NCBI RefSeq assembly: GCF_009727055.1
Contig: NW_024065286.1
Location: 142,759-206,758, forward strand
Source of the DNA: Benincasa hispida
Lineage: Eukaryota; Streptophyta; Magnoliopsida; Cucurbitales; Cucurbitaceae
Reading direction: 5' to 3'
Length of the DNA stretch: 64,000 nucleotides
Shown here: piece by piece, positions 46,250 through 59,628 of the stretch
How positions within the stretch are numbered: position 1 is the first letter of the stretch
Layout of the letters: each line of letters starts with the position of its first letter
Notes under the pieces: model-generated
The model's input: only the letters and a program-made list of their open reading frames with translations
Databases searched by the model: none
What the model was told of the DNA's origin: nothing
Position numbers and translations under genes: made by a program

Positions 46250-46900
46250 TAGTGTGGAGGTCCAACGGTAGTGCTCCTTAGTACCACTAGGTTTTCCCTG
46301 GGTTATTCATAATACTACTTGGATCTTCATGACACTGTTAGGTCCTCTATAAAGGTGTCCTATGGGACATCTGTGGTAGTATTATGACCTCCTTGGCACT
46401 ACTAGATTCCTCATGGTACTACTAGGTCCTTTACATAAGTGCTCTATGAGTTCTCCATTATACTTCTAAAACCTACATGGTACAACTAGATACTACTACA
46501 TGGGTGATCCACGCTACAACAAGGACTTACATGGTACTACTAAGTCCACTGTGGTCACTATTAGGTCCTTTGCATATGTGCTCCATGGGTTCTCCATGGT
46601 ATTACTAGAACCTTCATGGTACCAGTAGGTACTACTACATGGATCTTCCATACTACAACTAGGAACTCAATGTTACTACTATTACATGGGTCCTCCATGT
46701 TATTTTTAAGCTCTCGTATGGATCATCTGAATTACTTCTAAGCTCCCTCCTAGGTCTTTTGAGCCACCTCTAAGCTTCCCCATGAGTCCTTTAAACTGCC
46801 TCCAAGCTACCTCATGGGTTTTCTGAGCAATTTCTAAGCAATCCCATGGGTCTTACTAAAGTTTCTCATCGATACTTTGAGCTCTCTCATTGGTCTTAGC
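46250..46900 (+). repeat. Decayed minisatellite-like array
   Basis: About 650 bases built from loose repeats: the left half from 'ggtactactaggtcctt' and 'catgggttctccatg', the right half from 'catgggtcttttgagc' and 'cctctaagctccc'. Periods of about 40-60 bases and much divergence. No coding frame. Confidence 0.65.
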
Positions 46901-47220
46901 TTAACAATCCACTTAAATCGGTCCTTTAATCAACATGCTTTTTGGTTGAAACATAAAACTGAAGCCCTGTTCTGACCAACTCCTTGTTTGATTGTTTTAA
47001 TCAATTTCAAACCTAAACACTATTTATCTACAACTTGATTATCTTAGTTTACTTTTATTTTCATTGTCTAATAGAATTGAAAGATTGGTACTAGCTCAGG
47101 GATTGACTGTCTTGAATATTCTGAAGATTTATTGACTCATTGCGTGCAACTTGCATTTATATCGTCATGTTTAGTTCTCATTGTTCGATGCAACTCCGGG
47201 TCTATCACTAGCCCATGGCC
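46901..47220. other. Unassigned sequence before the gap
   Basis: No domain seen. It ends abruptly at the N run after 'gcccatggcc'. Confidence 0.45.
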
Positions 47221-47543
47221 NNNNNNNNNNNNNNNNNNNNNNNNNNNNNNNNNNNNNNNNNNNNNNNNNNNNNNNNNNNNNNNNNNNNNNNNNNNNNNNN
47301 NNNNNNNNNNNNNNNNNNNNNNNNNNNNNNNNNNNNNNNNNNNNNNNNNNNNNNNNNNNNNNNNNNNNNNNNNNNNNNNNNNNNNNNNNNNNNNNNNNNN
47401 NNNNNNNNNNNNNNNNNNNNNNNNNNNNNNNNNNNNNNNNNNNNNNNNNNNNNNNNNNNNNNNNNNNNNNNNNNNNNNNNNNNNNNNNNNNNNNNNNNNN
47501 NNNNNNNNNNNNNNNNNNNNNNNNNNNNNNNNNNNNNNNNNNN
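47221..47543. other. Assembly gap (323 N)
   Basis: 323 undetermined bases. Apparent open frames across this interval are artefacts of N translation. Confidence 0.98.
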
Positions 47544-48647
47544 TTTTTTTTTTTTTTTAAAAAAAATTAAGGGAAGTTTTTACAGAGAACTTTTTCTTTG
47601 TAAAATTTGCTTTTTGAGAGATTTTGAGGGAGAAAAGGGGAATCAGTAAAGTCTCTCCTACAGCTAGACACTTATATACTTAAAATTCGTTCTATTCTAA
47701 TAGGATAACAGTTCTGGTTATTGACTTTTGTGATCTAGAAAGACATGCTTAAATGTATTTACAAGATTTTTAACCCTTTCCTGTGTTGTTGAGCAAGAAC
47801 TCAAAAGATCCACATCATTCCTTTAGCATAATAGGCTCAAAGGACGAAGGAGTAAGTAAGACGAAGAGGACAAAGTCAAATAGTTCGTTCCGCTATATCA
47901 AAAGGAGGGATTTTAGAGGTAGAGCACTAAAATCAGTTGAGACACTGGAATAAAATATTTAGAGGAAGTGATTTTTGTAGCAAACTCAACAAGATAACAA
48001 AATAGCTCGGCAGTCATTAGAGTAAGCATATTCGTTCTTTTGCTAACGTGCTTGCATGTTTGTGCACTAATGGTAGGGGTCAATAGTGGTTTTTTTCTCT
48101 CCATCAATGACCTTCTTAATTTCTGTGTTCTTTACGTAAAAACCATACCCCTCACTTTACAAAACTTCTTTTTGATAAAGGAAAGAGAAGGAAATTAAAA
48201 CTTATTTATTAATTTAAAATTAAAAAAAATAATTTGTTTTTAAATAAAAGGGAGGAAGTTATTTTTATAACTCCCTCCCCACTAATCTCTATACTTTCCC
48301 CATTGTACATGAATTGGGTTTTTATGTGAGAAAGTCTCTCCGTGTGAAATCCTCCTGGAAGCCTTGTGGTGGTGCCCAAAATCCATTGCTACGTTTTCTT
48401 GGTGAGATTGGGAAAATATGTCAGTTCGTGATCTTGTGGATTGGGAGAGGATTCATGAAGATTTGGTATTCTTCAAAGGTAAGTCCCAACTCTTTTTTCT
48501 TTCCTCTCAAAGCATGTTGTGATTTTTGGTTTTTATGTTTATCCTGTGATTTTTTGTTCATGTTTCTTTGAGTTTTCCGTTTTAATCAATTGAAATTTAA
48601 AACGTACGATATTCACACGCTTCCGTCTGGGATTCAATCCCTTTAAT
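47544..48647 (+). repeat. Probable LTR end of an unidentified retrotransposon
   Basis: The stretch leads without coding sequence into a primer site at 48648. The last part ('cacacgcttccgtctggg', 'attcaatccctttaat') resembles plant LTR 3' ends. The LTR start is not visible; it may be in or before the N gap. Confidence 0.5.
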
Positions 48648-48662
48648 TGGTATCAGAGTCAA
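48648..48662 (+). promoter_or_regulatory. Primer binding site (initiator Met tRNA)
   Basis: TGGTATCAGAGTCAA, matching the Met-tRNA signature TGGTATCAGAGC for eleven bases. It marks a plus-strand LTR element whose interior is lost or truncated before 49190. Confidence 0.75.
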
Positions 48663-49189
48663 TCATACAATTTTTCTTACCAATTTGATTCGAAATTCAG
48701 AGCAAAAGTGGAATTTTCGTTTTTCATTGTGAATATATGAATGAGTCGAATGCCTCTGTTTATTTTCTGGAATGAGGTTTGCAATTGGGTGGTTTCGGGT
48801 CTTGGCACTTTAGGGCTTAATTTCTTTAATTTGTTTAAAGATTTATAAAGGCCCGTTGTTTATGGGCAAATTTATTACTACTATCGAGTTTGCAAAGTCT
48901 GGGTCATGTTTATGGCAAACATTATTGTTGATCGAGATGAAGAACAGAAGAAATTTGGTGCCAAATTGAACTAATCTGCTGTTGTTTGTGCATCAGTGCT
49001 GCGATGCTCCAACGTGAGGCGGATAGGAAGAATTTCCATAGCGTTGTGACGCTCTGAGGCTAATGCGCGTGCACGGCTTCCGTTGTGAGGTCGTGGGTTC
49101 GAGCCAACACCGGTTTTTTGGCAGTTTTCTCTTATATATATATTTATATAATATATATATAATATATATTCCTATGACATGTACTTACC
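48663..49189. other. Truncated interior of the plus-strand LTR element
   Basis: No gag domain could be read. 49070-49115 contains 'gggttcgagcc', which resembles a tRNA B-box, and an (AT)-rich run lies at 49135-49170. Probably retroelement leader. Confidence 0.4.
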
Positions 49190-50041
49190 TCATTAAAGCT
49201 TGAGTGATGGGTAAATGCCAAAAGTTACCTTATCTTGAGTCTGAAAGTCAGCTTACCTTCCTTAACATCAATTTGTGCTCTTCCCGTGGCCAGAAAGATC
49301 TTCCTAGGATGATGAGGATCTCATAATCCTCCTTCATATCCAAAACCACGAAGTTTGCAAGAAAAATAAATTGGCGCACTTTGACAAGCAAATTTTTCAA
49401 CTATACCCCGTGAATATGCTAAAGATCTATTAGCCATCTGTAGAGATATAGTGGTAGGGTTCACTTCCTTTAGTCCAAGCTTCCTTAAACAAACAAAGGG
49501 ATGAGATTAATAAAAGCACCTAAATCACATAAAGTTTTCTTAACAGTAAAGGAGCCAATAGTACTAGAAATAATAAAGCTCCCTAGATCTTTTAATTTTT
49601 TAGGAAGCTTCTTTTGTAAGATGACACTACATTCCTCTGTCAAGTTTACCATCTCATACTGTTCAAATTTCTTCTTCTTAGATAACACCTCCTTCATAAA
49701 CTTCACATAATTAGGTATTTGTGTAAGTGCATCTATGAATGGAATATTAATGTCAAGCTTCTTGAACATGTCCAAAATCTGGGAGAATTGTGTATCTAAA
49801 TTTTTCTTTTGAAAATGTTGAGGGTAAGGTAATTTGTCAATAGGTAAAACAGGAGGAGAAGGTGGCTTCCATGCATGTGTATGTCTAGGTGCCTCCTTCC
49901 TTGTTTCCTCAGCTTGCTCTTCTTGATCAACACCCTCATCTGACTCTTCAATTTGGTGCTCTCAGATTTTAGCGTAGAGAACAGCACCGACCTAATGCCG
50001 TAGCGTTGCCCTTTCTCTAGGGTTTCTTCATCTTTTCTCAA
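49190..50041 (-). pseudogene. Ty3/gypsy (Athila/Tat-like) gag-protease region fragment
   Basis: The open part 49485-49775 reads 'FKKLDINIPFIDALTQIPNY', 'LTEECSVILQKKLPKKLKD', 'TIGSFTVKKTLCDLGAFINL'. This matches the region leading into the protease of Athila/Tat gypsy elements, which typically have Cys-Asp-Leu-Gly-Ala at the active site. Downstream (to about 49200) a frame with stops still reads 'NLLVKVRQFIFLANFVVLDM' and 'IILGRSF'. Upstream 49796-50041 is probably the decayed gag end. No reverse transcriptase is present. It lies on the opposite strand to the primer site at 48648, so it is a separate element. Confidence 0.82.
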
Positions 50042-50199
50042 CTTTTCTCGATGGTTTCAACCTAGTTTTGGCTTGGTTTGATCCTTTTGACCTCTTTAAG
50101 CATATTTTGGTCTTTTTTGCTAATTTTAAGTAATTTCTAAAAATCACTAGCAAATATGTCAAATCTTATAAAAACATCTAAAAAACCATCCTAAATCTA

Positions 50200-50381
50200 A
50201 GACAAATAACGTACATTGTGTGTGTGTTTCACCCACGCATATATATTCATCGGCAGAAGTGATGTTTTACCCACACATTCACCCATGCATTGAAAATGCA
50301 TCCGCAAAATGTAGCTCTATTGAAATTTTTTGTTGCGTTGGTAGAAAAAACCGTCGGTAGAGACAAAAAAATATTGTAGTG
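50200..50381. mobile_element. Terminal fragment of a CACTA transposon
   Basis: Ends ...ATATTGTAGTG at 50381, the inverse of CACTACAATAT. Just inside lie 'ccgtcggtagagac' and 'gcgttggtag', the subterminal type common in plant CACTA elements with ACCGACGG motifs. The partner end is not found, so the left boundary is unknown. It is a different family from the 5249-8011 element. Confidence 0.65.
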
Positions 50382-53265
50382 ATAGATTCCTTTAAACAAT
50401 TTGAACAATTTAGATTCTTTAAAAAAACTAATAATCCTTATTTTAACCATTGTGAGCTAGTAGGGGGACCTAATGGACCTACAATATAAGCTTCAATGAC
50501 CCGAGATTAATTAATTAAACTCTTTAATTAAATTAATCAACATTCATTAACTATGAGACACTCCACTATAAATCTATAGCAACACTCTTATGAACTGTAT
50601 GAAATAAATCTAAATAGAGATCCTTTGAGCAGTGGAAGTGGATCGTTCCAAATCCCATTTAGAATGAACACAAACAACTACAGTCAAAACGAAACAAACA
50701 GATTATGCATATACAAAAATTATAGCATGTGACAAGAAGATACAAGGGATAGAGTATGCATACCTTTAAAGAAATATTCTTCAAGTATCCCTCGATCAAT
50801 GTCCAATGCGTCCAACGATGCACTTGAATGCAACGAACGGAACAGCCAACAGCACGAACAACTAGATTTATCTCGAACCCAATTGAGGCCAACTTGATCC
50901 ATGAACGAATAGGAACACCACCACAATGGTTACCTTGGTATTCTCAGTGTGAGAATCCAAGAGTTGTAGGCTCTGTATGGTCTTAGATTGATAAAAACAG
51001 GAGGTAGACGATCGAGTAAGTGGGAGATGAAGACAGTCTATCGTATAGACGATGTTCGATTGTTTAGAAGATGAAGTCTATCATATAGACTTTGCTACTC
51101 GATCGTGTAGCAACGATCAAATGAGTAACTATTGTATAGTTAACTCATAGCTCGATCGTGTATGCTCTTAATGCTATCGCTTAGTAAAAACACTTTTTAC
51201 TTGATAGCCTTTTTTCGTGAGATTTTTCCCGAATGAATCAACTACTAATTTTTGGAAAACAATTTTCCTTTTTATCTCATGGTTATCATAAAACTTCCAA
51301 TAACCTCTCACTCAATTCGGTTCTTAGAGAAAAAATAATTAATTATCATATAATTAATTTATTATAAATAAATATGATAACCAACTTATCATATTATATT
51401 TATAACCTATAATTTTAATGTTTCATCATATGAAACATATAAACCATAGTTCTTTTTCTATTTTATGGTATTTAATATAATTCATATTTATATTAATTTC
51501 TCCAATTAATGTATCTAATACATCATATCAATTATATAACATATAATTGAATTTCCTCTATTAATTTGAACACTTCAAATCAACTCAAAATCTGATTATC
51601 AATTTGAACCCATTGAGCTACCAAGAGGGCCTCATGGACCTATAGTTTGAAGCTCCAACGATACGTAAATAACTGACTAAACTCTTTAGTCACGAAAGTC
51701 ACGAAATTCACCATCTGTTAACTTTTGATCACTCCACTAAAGACTAATGGTTGCACTCTTCTCACTACAGATATATTTCTATATCCATATGACCAATGAA
51801 CAGTGCGATAACTCTTCACAAATCGCTCGTAAGTACAGCTGAGCCAATTTACCATTTTGCCCATGTAGTTACATCTAACTCCTTAAGTACCACTAATTCC
51901 TCTAATGAACAATAAGTCATAGTCCTACTATGACTGAGTCCTCTCTTCCAAAGAGAAGGTGTTCCACTATGTTCAAGACCTAGAAAAGCATATTTCTACT
52001 TACCCCTGCTTCGAGGAAGAAGTGAATTTCGTCTTGTATAGCTGAGTTTCCAGCTTCCCAATCAGACGAATCCCCAAAAAGGTAGGCTTGTTGAGTTGAC
52101 AATCTGTCCACTCTCACCCATACTAATCAAATGACCGCCTTCATGAGTAGGAGTTCCCAACTCACTCAGGACTGAGGTCATGTCACCTATGGTCATCCTA
52201 GTGATATGTAAGTCTCAATTATCAACTACGTTATATAAAGAGACTAATCATCTCGGGTTCGGTCTTATACAAACTCTTTGTATAGGATACCCCTGTTCAC
52301 ATGTCTTACATGAATGGTCAGGATTAGACCATTTGTAGCATTTTACACACTTGTAACATCTACAAAGCGGGCCATATTCATAGTGTCACCAAAGATAAGG
52401 TATCCCTTCTTTTATCCTTATACTACAGATCATTTAGGTTATTACTTAAGGCATGATCTACTTGTATGTCTCACATACATGCTTAAGTTACGTGAAATAA
52501 CCACGGATCTTAGTTTATTGATTTGAGTAAATGCATATAAAATAAAACTTATTTTTATTAATAACAATATGTGTACATAATGTTTACTATGAGATCACCG
52601 GGAGAATTAGGACACCAATCCCAACACTGTAGAATATTTTGTGTCCATCGTTATAACCATTACAAGTAAGTCGGTCTTTCACAAGTTGTTCGTAATTACA
52701 GTCGAATCAAATTATCATTTTATCCCTATAATTACCTCTTGTTCCTCAAATACCATTGATCCTTTAATGAACAACTTATTTATGGTCCAACTATAAACCA
52801 AGTTCTTCTCGGGCTAGTGACAAGGTGGGGTCTCATTGTTCAAGTCCCGAAGTCAGCACTTAAGGGCAACAATTTATCTACTTACTCTAATGGGAAGGAG
52901 GAAATTCTATCTTATGTAACTATGTTCCCAACTCCCCACTCGGTCTCATCCTCTAAATGATAGCATATTGAGTCGGCAACTCAGGCCACTCTCACCCACA
53001 CAAATCAAATGACGATCCCTCATAGGTAAGAATCCATAACTCACTCAAAATTGAGATTGAGTTACATTTGGTCATCGTTTGAAATACTAATCTCTTCAAT
53101 CAACAGTGTTACAAAGAGAGATTAAATATTTTGTAGTCCAGTCTTATACAAACTCTTTGTATAGGATACCTCCACTCGCATGTCTCTACATGAAAGATTT
53201 GGATCAAATCATTTATAATATCTACAAAGTAGGTCGTATCCATAGTGTTACCAAAATAAGGTACC
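50382..53265 (-). mobile_element. Family B LTR fragment split by a family A LTR
   Basis: 50382-50599 and 52627-53265 together follow the family B sequence ('gagctagtaggggg', 'cattcattaactatgag', then 'taagtcggtctttcacaagt'). Left truncated at the CACTA end and right truncated at the next family B LTR (53266). Confidence 0.75.
50600..52626 (-). mobile_element. Family A solo LTR inserted in a family B LTR
   Basis: 2027 bp with minus-strand ends TGTTGGGATTGGTGTCC and ...GATTTATTTCA. A perfect 5-bp duplication CTGTA lies at 50595-50599 and 52627-52631. There is no interior. It includes the CGATCG-rich tract at about 51005-51180. Confidence 0.92.
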
Positions 53266-54179
53266 TGTTGGGAATGTCCTAAACTCGTAGTTCGAAAATA
53301 TTGTTAATATATTCAATTTATCAATAAAAGTATTATTGAGTATTTTATTCAATAAATTGTTGTTGATGTTGCATTCTTTTATGAAAATCCAATAAACAAA
53401 TCCATGGCTATAATATGAATACTTTAACTTTATGTAGCAACATAAAAGAGGATCAAGTTTTAGTTATACGCAAAATGATCTATAAGTATATGGATGAGAT
53501 TGGATACCTCATCCTAGTGATACTATTGGATGCAGCCCATTTTGTGTACTAATACAAACGATGTGATCCAAAATCATTCATGTGGAGACATGTGAGTAGA
53601 GGTATCCTGTTCAATGAGTTTGTATAAGACCAGACCTCGAAATAGTCACTTTTTTATAACAACCGTTTACTATTAAAACTAACTATTTCAAATTCAATGA
53701 CCTAGGGTAACTTGATCTTAATCCTAAACTAACTACAAAGTTTATTTGGGATTATCCTTTGATCTGCATAGGGGAGAGTAGTTCAATAGCACTGCTCAAT
53801 AAGCCTCACATTTGGGGAATAAGATCGGATAGATAGCTGGAGACATAGCTTTGTAAGATGGAATTCACTCCTACTCGACTTAGGGTTAGCAGATAGGTTC
53901 TTCTCTTAAGCGCTGATGCCTAGTCTTGAACAACGGAGTCTGCCCTTTCATGGATGAGAGGGTCATGATTTATAAGTTAAACTATAAATCAATTGTTGAA
54001 TAGAGGGTCAGTGAGCTTAAGGAACAAGATGTATTTAAGGGGTAAAATGATAATTTTGATCTAGCTGTAAATAGGAACGACCTATGAAGGATCGACTTAC
54101 CGATAGAACACATTCAAATGTCACTAATGGAACACTATCAGACAGATAGTGATAGTACAATGATAAACTACTATCACTG
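53266..54179 (+). mobile_element. Truncated family B LTR, plus strand
   Basis: Starts TGTTGGGAATGTCCTAAACTC and follows family B for about 830 bases ('cctagggtaacttgatctta', 'gggtaaaatgataatttt'). It ends in a short CACTATC/GATAGTG-rich stretch (54130-54178) where the next LTR starts. Confidence 0.75.
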
Positions 54180-55994
54180 TGTTGGATTTTATGTCCTAAA
54201 ACTCGTAGTTTGTTTTGTTTTTCGATAAAATTGTTATTGAAATTGTAATCTTGAATCCAATAAACTAAGGTCCTGAGGCTATTAATGTAGACTTGAACTT
54301 TATGTGATGACATAAAACATGGATCAAGTTCGAGTATATAGCCTAAAATGGTCTATAGTATAGGGATAAGGTTGGGCTTCTTGTTCTGGAGACACTATGA
54401 ATGCAGCCTACTTTGTTTTTAGTACAAATGATGTGATCCTGAATCGTTCATATAGAGATATGTGAGTGAGGGCATCTTATGCAATGAGTTTGTATAAGAT
54501 GGACCACGACTTAGTCACTTTGGCTTTATAACACCGTTTACTGTATAAAACTGACTAATTCAAATTTGATGACCTAGGTAACTCGATCTCAATCTTGAGC
54601 TAACTATGAACTCCTGTTTATTCGGGATTATCTTAGATCTGCATGGGTGATAGAAGCTCAATAGCGCTGGCTCAATAAGCCTCCCATTTTAGGGGTAAGA
54701 CCAGGTAAATAGCTAGGGACAATAGGGTGCAAGATGGACTTCACTCCTACCCATCTCTAGTGGTAGTAGATAGGTTGTTCCCTTAAGTGCTAACTTTGGA
54801 ATTAGAACAAGGGGCCCTACCCTCTCACTAGGCTAAGAGAGACTCGATTTGTTGTTGGGCCACAAATTAATTGTTCTTTAGATGTTCAGTGGGACTGAAG
54901 GAACAAGAAGTATTCTCGGGGTAAAATAGTATTTTGACCCAGCCAAGACCACGAACAACTTGTGAAAGATTGACTACTGGTTATGGTTATATCAGATGGA
55001 CAGAAATATATCTACAGTGAGGGGAGTGCAACTATGGGACTTTAGTGGAATGACCCGTTAGTTAACAAATGTTGATTAATTAGGTTAAAGAGTTTTACCG
55101 GTTAATCACAGATTGTTGGAGCCCATGATCTGTAGGTCCATTAGGTCCCCCTGCTAGCTCATATGGATTAAACTTAGAATGGTATGTTGGATTAATTCGA
55201 ATGGTTCGAATTAGGAAAAGGGATTAAAACCGACAAGTATATGAGATATCGCTATCGAATTTTTGTATGGCACTCTATATTCAAATGTGATTTGAATTTT
55301 GAAAATATGAATGCGGATTCATGTTCGAGAGGTCAAAATTAGTCAAGAGGGTCAAAACTGTAAAAATCAAAGGGTTGACTTTTTCGCTTAGGAAAGTCAA
55401 AGTTTGACTTTGATCAAATGGAAAAAAACCATTTTTCTCTTGACTAGAGTTAGTGGAATTATCCAACATTTGTTGGATAATCCCACTAACTTAAGTGGAC
55501 TATGTGTAAACATTATAGAATGACACATAGCCCACTTTGGTTTAGTGCTTTGTGAGGTGTTGATTTTTGGTTAGTTTTTACATGCATTAGATATATGTAA
55601 TTATTTTATAAAAGGAAATTTTATAAAACAAATTTCTTCTTCTTTTCTTTTTAGCAAGCTAAATTTTCTATAATTTTGGTTTCCAAATTCTCACCAAAAT
55701 TTCCTTTTTCTCACATTAACCTTAAACCTCCCTTGATTCTCTTTTCATTGCTTCATTCACCGGGTCTCACAATCTAGTTCTGAGTCCAGAGAATAGCAAG
55801 GAAACTCTAGTGGTGGTCCGGTAGAGGTCGGGTCGAGATTCAGTGAAAAAAAGCTTTTTTAAGGAGCTAGAAAGGTTGTACACTATCCCTTTTAATTTAT
55901 TATTTTTTCTTTTGCATGCTAATTTCATTTTAATTAGAAGCAATTAGAGTGTAATTAGATCCTTATTCCATTGCGTATGTCTCGTGTTCCATCA
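54180..55994 (+). mobile_element. Family B LTR, near full length, plus strand
   Basis: Starts TGTTGGATTTTATGTCC and ends near ...CGTGTTCCATCA, about 1815 bp. The flanks (CACTG and AAAAG) are not a duplication, so one end may be misplaced or the copy was rearranged. It contains 'ccccctgctagctcat' and other family B landmarks. No primer site follows. Confidence 0.7.
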
Positions 55995-56129
55995 AAAAGT
56001 GCAAAGGTAAACTAAAGAAATGCTAGAAATACAATACGAGAATTCCTTGAAACAATCCTTCATTCTACTAATCTTTCCCTAAGGTGGATTCTCCTTTTTC
56101 AATGATGAATCATATCTCTCCGCATGTTT

Positions 56130-56720
56130 TCATAAGGTACGGATGACCTAGAGCTACTAGACTTCAAAGGAACTTCCATTCTTGAAGTTTTATGATTGGG
56201 AAGGCAAGGTTTCGTCCAAGGGTGGATGAATTTTGTGGATGGTTCGTGGGTACTTGAAAGGGGAAGGTTTCCCATCCTTTTATAGGCCCAAATTGGTTAA
56301 AGAAGGACTGAAATTGGTGCTTTAAAGGTTTACCAACAATTTTAGCATTGAAAAATGGCTCTGGACCGTGAGAATGGCAACTGCAGACGACTTGACAAAA
56401 TTCTGAATTTTATAGTTTCAATGCAGGCGCATCGACTCAATTTCTTAAAAAAAAAAAAAAAAATTAAAATTTCCTGCAAAAACTCAAAAGCATCGACTAA
56501 ATTTCTTCCAACAGTCAAAGTTTCTTGCAAAAACTCATAAAGTCAACCAAAATCAGTAAAAACCATCTTTTAAAACTAAAAGGACCTTCATAAGACCATT
56601 TTATACCTTTAAGACTATATGATGGGGTAAAACACACATAAAGGACCATTTTTACTAAGTAAAAGTATAGAAATACCATCCAAAAACATGCATTTCATGA
56701 CATGTATAGGTAGCTATTGG
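56130..56720 (+). repeat. Left member of a diverged direct-repeat pair
   Basis: Collinear with 61062-61560: shared blocks include 'ttcttgaagtttt', 'tccaagggtgg', 'catccttttata', 'gaatggcaa' and 'acatgcatttcatgacatgt'. They lie about 4.9 kb apart in the same orientation. They could be old LTRs or dispersed repeat copies. Confidence 0.7.
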
Positions 56721-58829
56721 TAAGGCATAGGTCCCATTGGTTTGGTTTACCATCTCAAGCCTCTATTTACGTCATGGGCTTTCTATCTCTTTAGTCTTTA
56801 GATTCTCAGTTTCAGTCCATCTTGGTAAATCTACCAATAACAATGTATATACAAATTTTTTATGCATAAATATGATAAAAGGAGAAATCACTTCACTTGT
56901 ATGTCCTTCAACGTTAAAGTTATAAACTTAGGGATGAGGTAACTTGTAAAATAGAAGAAACTATAGATAGGTGTAGGCCTTTTCAGCACAAGTTTTAATA
57001 CCTAGTTAGAGATAACGAATAAAGTGAAGCAAGATAAGGTTATGAGAATGTGAACAAAGTTACCTCCGTTGGAGTCATAACATTGTATTGGATAACGGTT
57101 GATGTAGAGTCTTTTGATTTTTTTTCTTTGGATTTAACCAAGAGGAATAATGGACCACACCATGGCCTGAACCTCTTTAGCTCTGACCAAGGTAATCATT
57201 TAGGCGTTGCCCTTGGTTCCGGATTTTCCAAGGTATAATTGACCCTATGTTAGGTGTGATTGACCTAATTGGTGATCAACCCTAATTTTCCTCGAGCTTC
57301 GGCCTACTTCCCTTTCGAGTTGGTTTGGAAATTGATTCAGAAGATAGAGGAGTATGATAGTGCTTTGATTCATGCTAGCTTAGTTTGATGTTGTGAGGGT
57401 AGAGAAATTAGTTTACTTGATCTGAAATTGATAAATAGAGAACGCAGAAAACGTAAAATAGTTGAAAATTGACACACAAATTTACATGGTTTACTAACCA
57501 TATGTGAGCGACGACCACGAGACAAAGGGAGAACAAATCTATTATAGAGAATGTTACAGAATACAGAATAAATGCACCATGATCAACTGATTGTGCATGA
57601 GTGATAAAAATAAGAATAAATATAGTTTAAGTACAAGTATACATTATCGATGAAGTATTAAATCTTGAAATATTTCAAGAGTCAAATCTTACGAGATTAA
57701 TTCCAATTTAAAATTTTTAAGGTAATGTAATCAATAATAAATAGTGAATAGGTTGAAATGTTGATTAAAAATAGAGAACAAGAAATGTTGAACAGAGGTA
57801 CAATTATGTTTGAACCAAAAAGGACAATATATCTTAGACAATACGATCACATTATACTTGGACAGTGATTACAATCGCTATGGATTGTGATCTGCTATTA
57901 ATTGATATTAATTATTTTTTAATTATTAGATGAATCTTTAGTGAGTTAATTATAAATATCTTCTTGAATTCATGTTATCTTTACTTTTTTTATGTGTTAT
58001 TGTTGAAAAGTGCCATTAATTATTTGTTGAAAATTGCCATTAATTGATTTATCTTCTAAAATTGTTGTTTTAATTTTAGAACTATATGTCATCTATTGAA
58101 AATCTTTTTTTTTCCTTATTATTTGAAATTGATTGTTTGAATTTGAAATTTTCATTCTTAATTTATTATAGATAGTTTCCATGTTGGTTTCAAATTTTAA
58201 ATATTTTATCTGTTTTTGGAAACTTTTGCAAATTTATTTTGGTTGATAATTGAAATTGATTTGAATTAGTTATTACTATTTATGTGTGAAATCAAGTTGT
58301 TTGAAACAATTGATCTATATTTTTCTATTTTATTATTGAATGTCCTGATGACAAAAATTGTGGAGCATCGATAGATCTCATTCTTTGGATAATGATTAAA
58401 TTTGATTTCAATAATTTATTGTTAATACTTTGTAAAATAAGTTTGAAAATATTTTTTATATTTTTTAAAAGCTTTATGAATTTAACAATTTATTCTTAAA
58501 TTAAAGCTTACATGTTTTGATGACTTGGTTTAAAATCTGAATGTGTTTTTTGAATTGTTAAATCCCTATTAATAAGAAAAGAGAAAATATTTCAATTTAT
58601 TTGTTTTTGCTTTGAATTCCTATTGGTTGTGAATTTAAACTTTATTTTGTGATCTTTAAATGAAATTCGATTTTTGTTTAAAGGGAGTATGAGGTGAAAG
58701 AAAAAAAATTATGAATATTTTTTTAAGGTAATTGTTTGAAATTATATATTTTAATTGAATTCTTATTAAGCATTAATTATGTTGATTCTTCTTTATCTTT
58801 TTTATATATAAGACATATTTGGTATCTTG

Positions 58830-58834
<5 letters not shown>

Positions 58835-58864
<30 letters not shown>
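58835..58864 (+). repeat. (TTA)n microsatellite, about 10 units
   Basis: An uninterrupted att/tta run after 'cttgttatt'. Confidence 0.92.
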
Positions 58865-59628
58865 GCGATTAAATTGACATTCTCCTGTATGAACTAAATT
58901 TGACACCATACCAAAATTCTAAGAATTTGATTATTTTGAATTGACTATTATCATATGATATGTGATATAAAATTATTTTGTTGTTAATTAGGTGTCCTAA
59001 TTTCATGAATCTTTTTAATTGGCATTTCATATTCATAGTGCTTAATTGTATTTTTTTGTAAGATTACATATGTGAATTTTTAAATATCTTAGATTGGATT
59101 CCATATTTAGTATGTTTAAAGTATTCTACTCTATGGAATATATTTTCTAAGGCATATTTATTGTGGATTTTTGAGGAATTGAAAAGGCGATTAAATTAAA
59201 ATTATTATTTATGTTTATGTTGATATAAGAAACTCCATCATATTTTCTTTATATATATAATATATATATAATATATATATTATTAAGTTTACCGCAAATG
59301 TCTCTTAAAAATAAGATGTTTATCGTGCCAATCATAATTAATTTAACTTGTGGTATTTATTTATGAGAAATTGATGATTAAATGGATTGATATTTGTTAT
59401 TACTCACATGGTTCAAATATTTAGAGGGAGCTATTATTCTTTGTAAAAATGGGTATATGTTACTTATCTTTGTAATAGTAATGCTAATTATTTTTTAGAT
59501 TATATATATTTTGATGAATCTTTATCGTTATTGTTTACTTGTTATTATTTTGAGAGGGAGCTTATATTTTAATTGTTATCTTTGGATGATAACAAAAGGG
59601 GAGAATTTATTTAGAAAAATATATGTAC

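Noticed and set aside
47132..47649. Long open frames of 129-144 codons
   Set aside because: They run through 323 undetermined bases, so the absence of stops is an artefact.
49070..49115. Possible tRNA gene
   Set aside because: Only a B-box-like 'ggttcgagcc' is present. I could not form an acceptor stem or find an A-box at the right distance.
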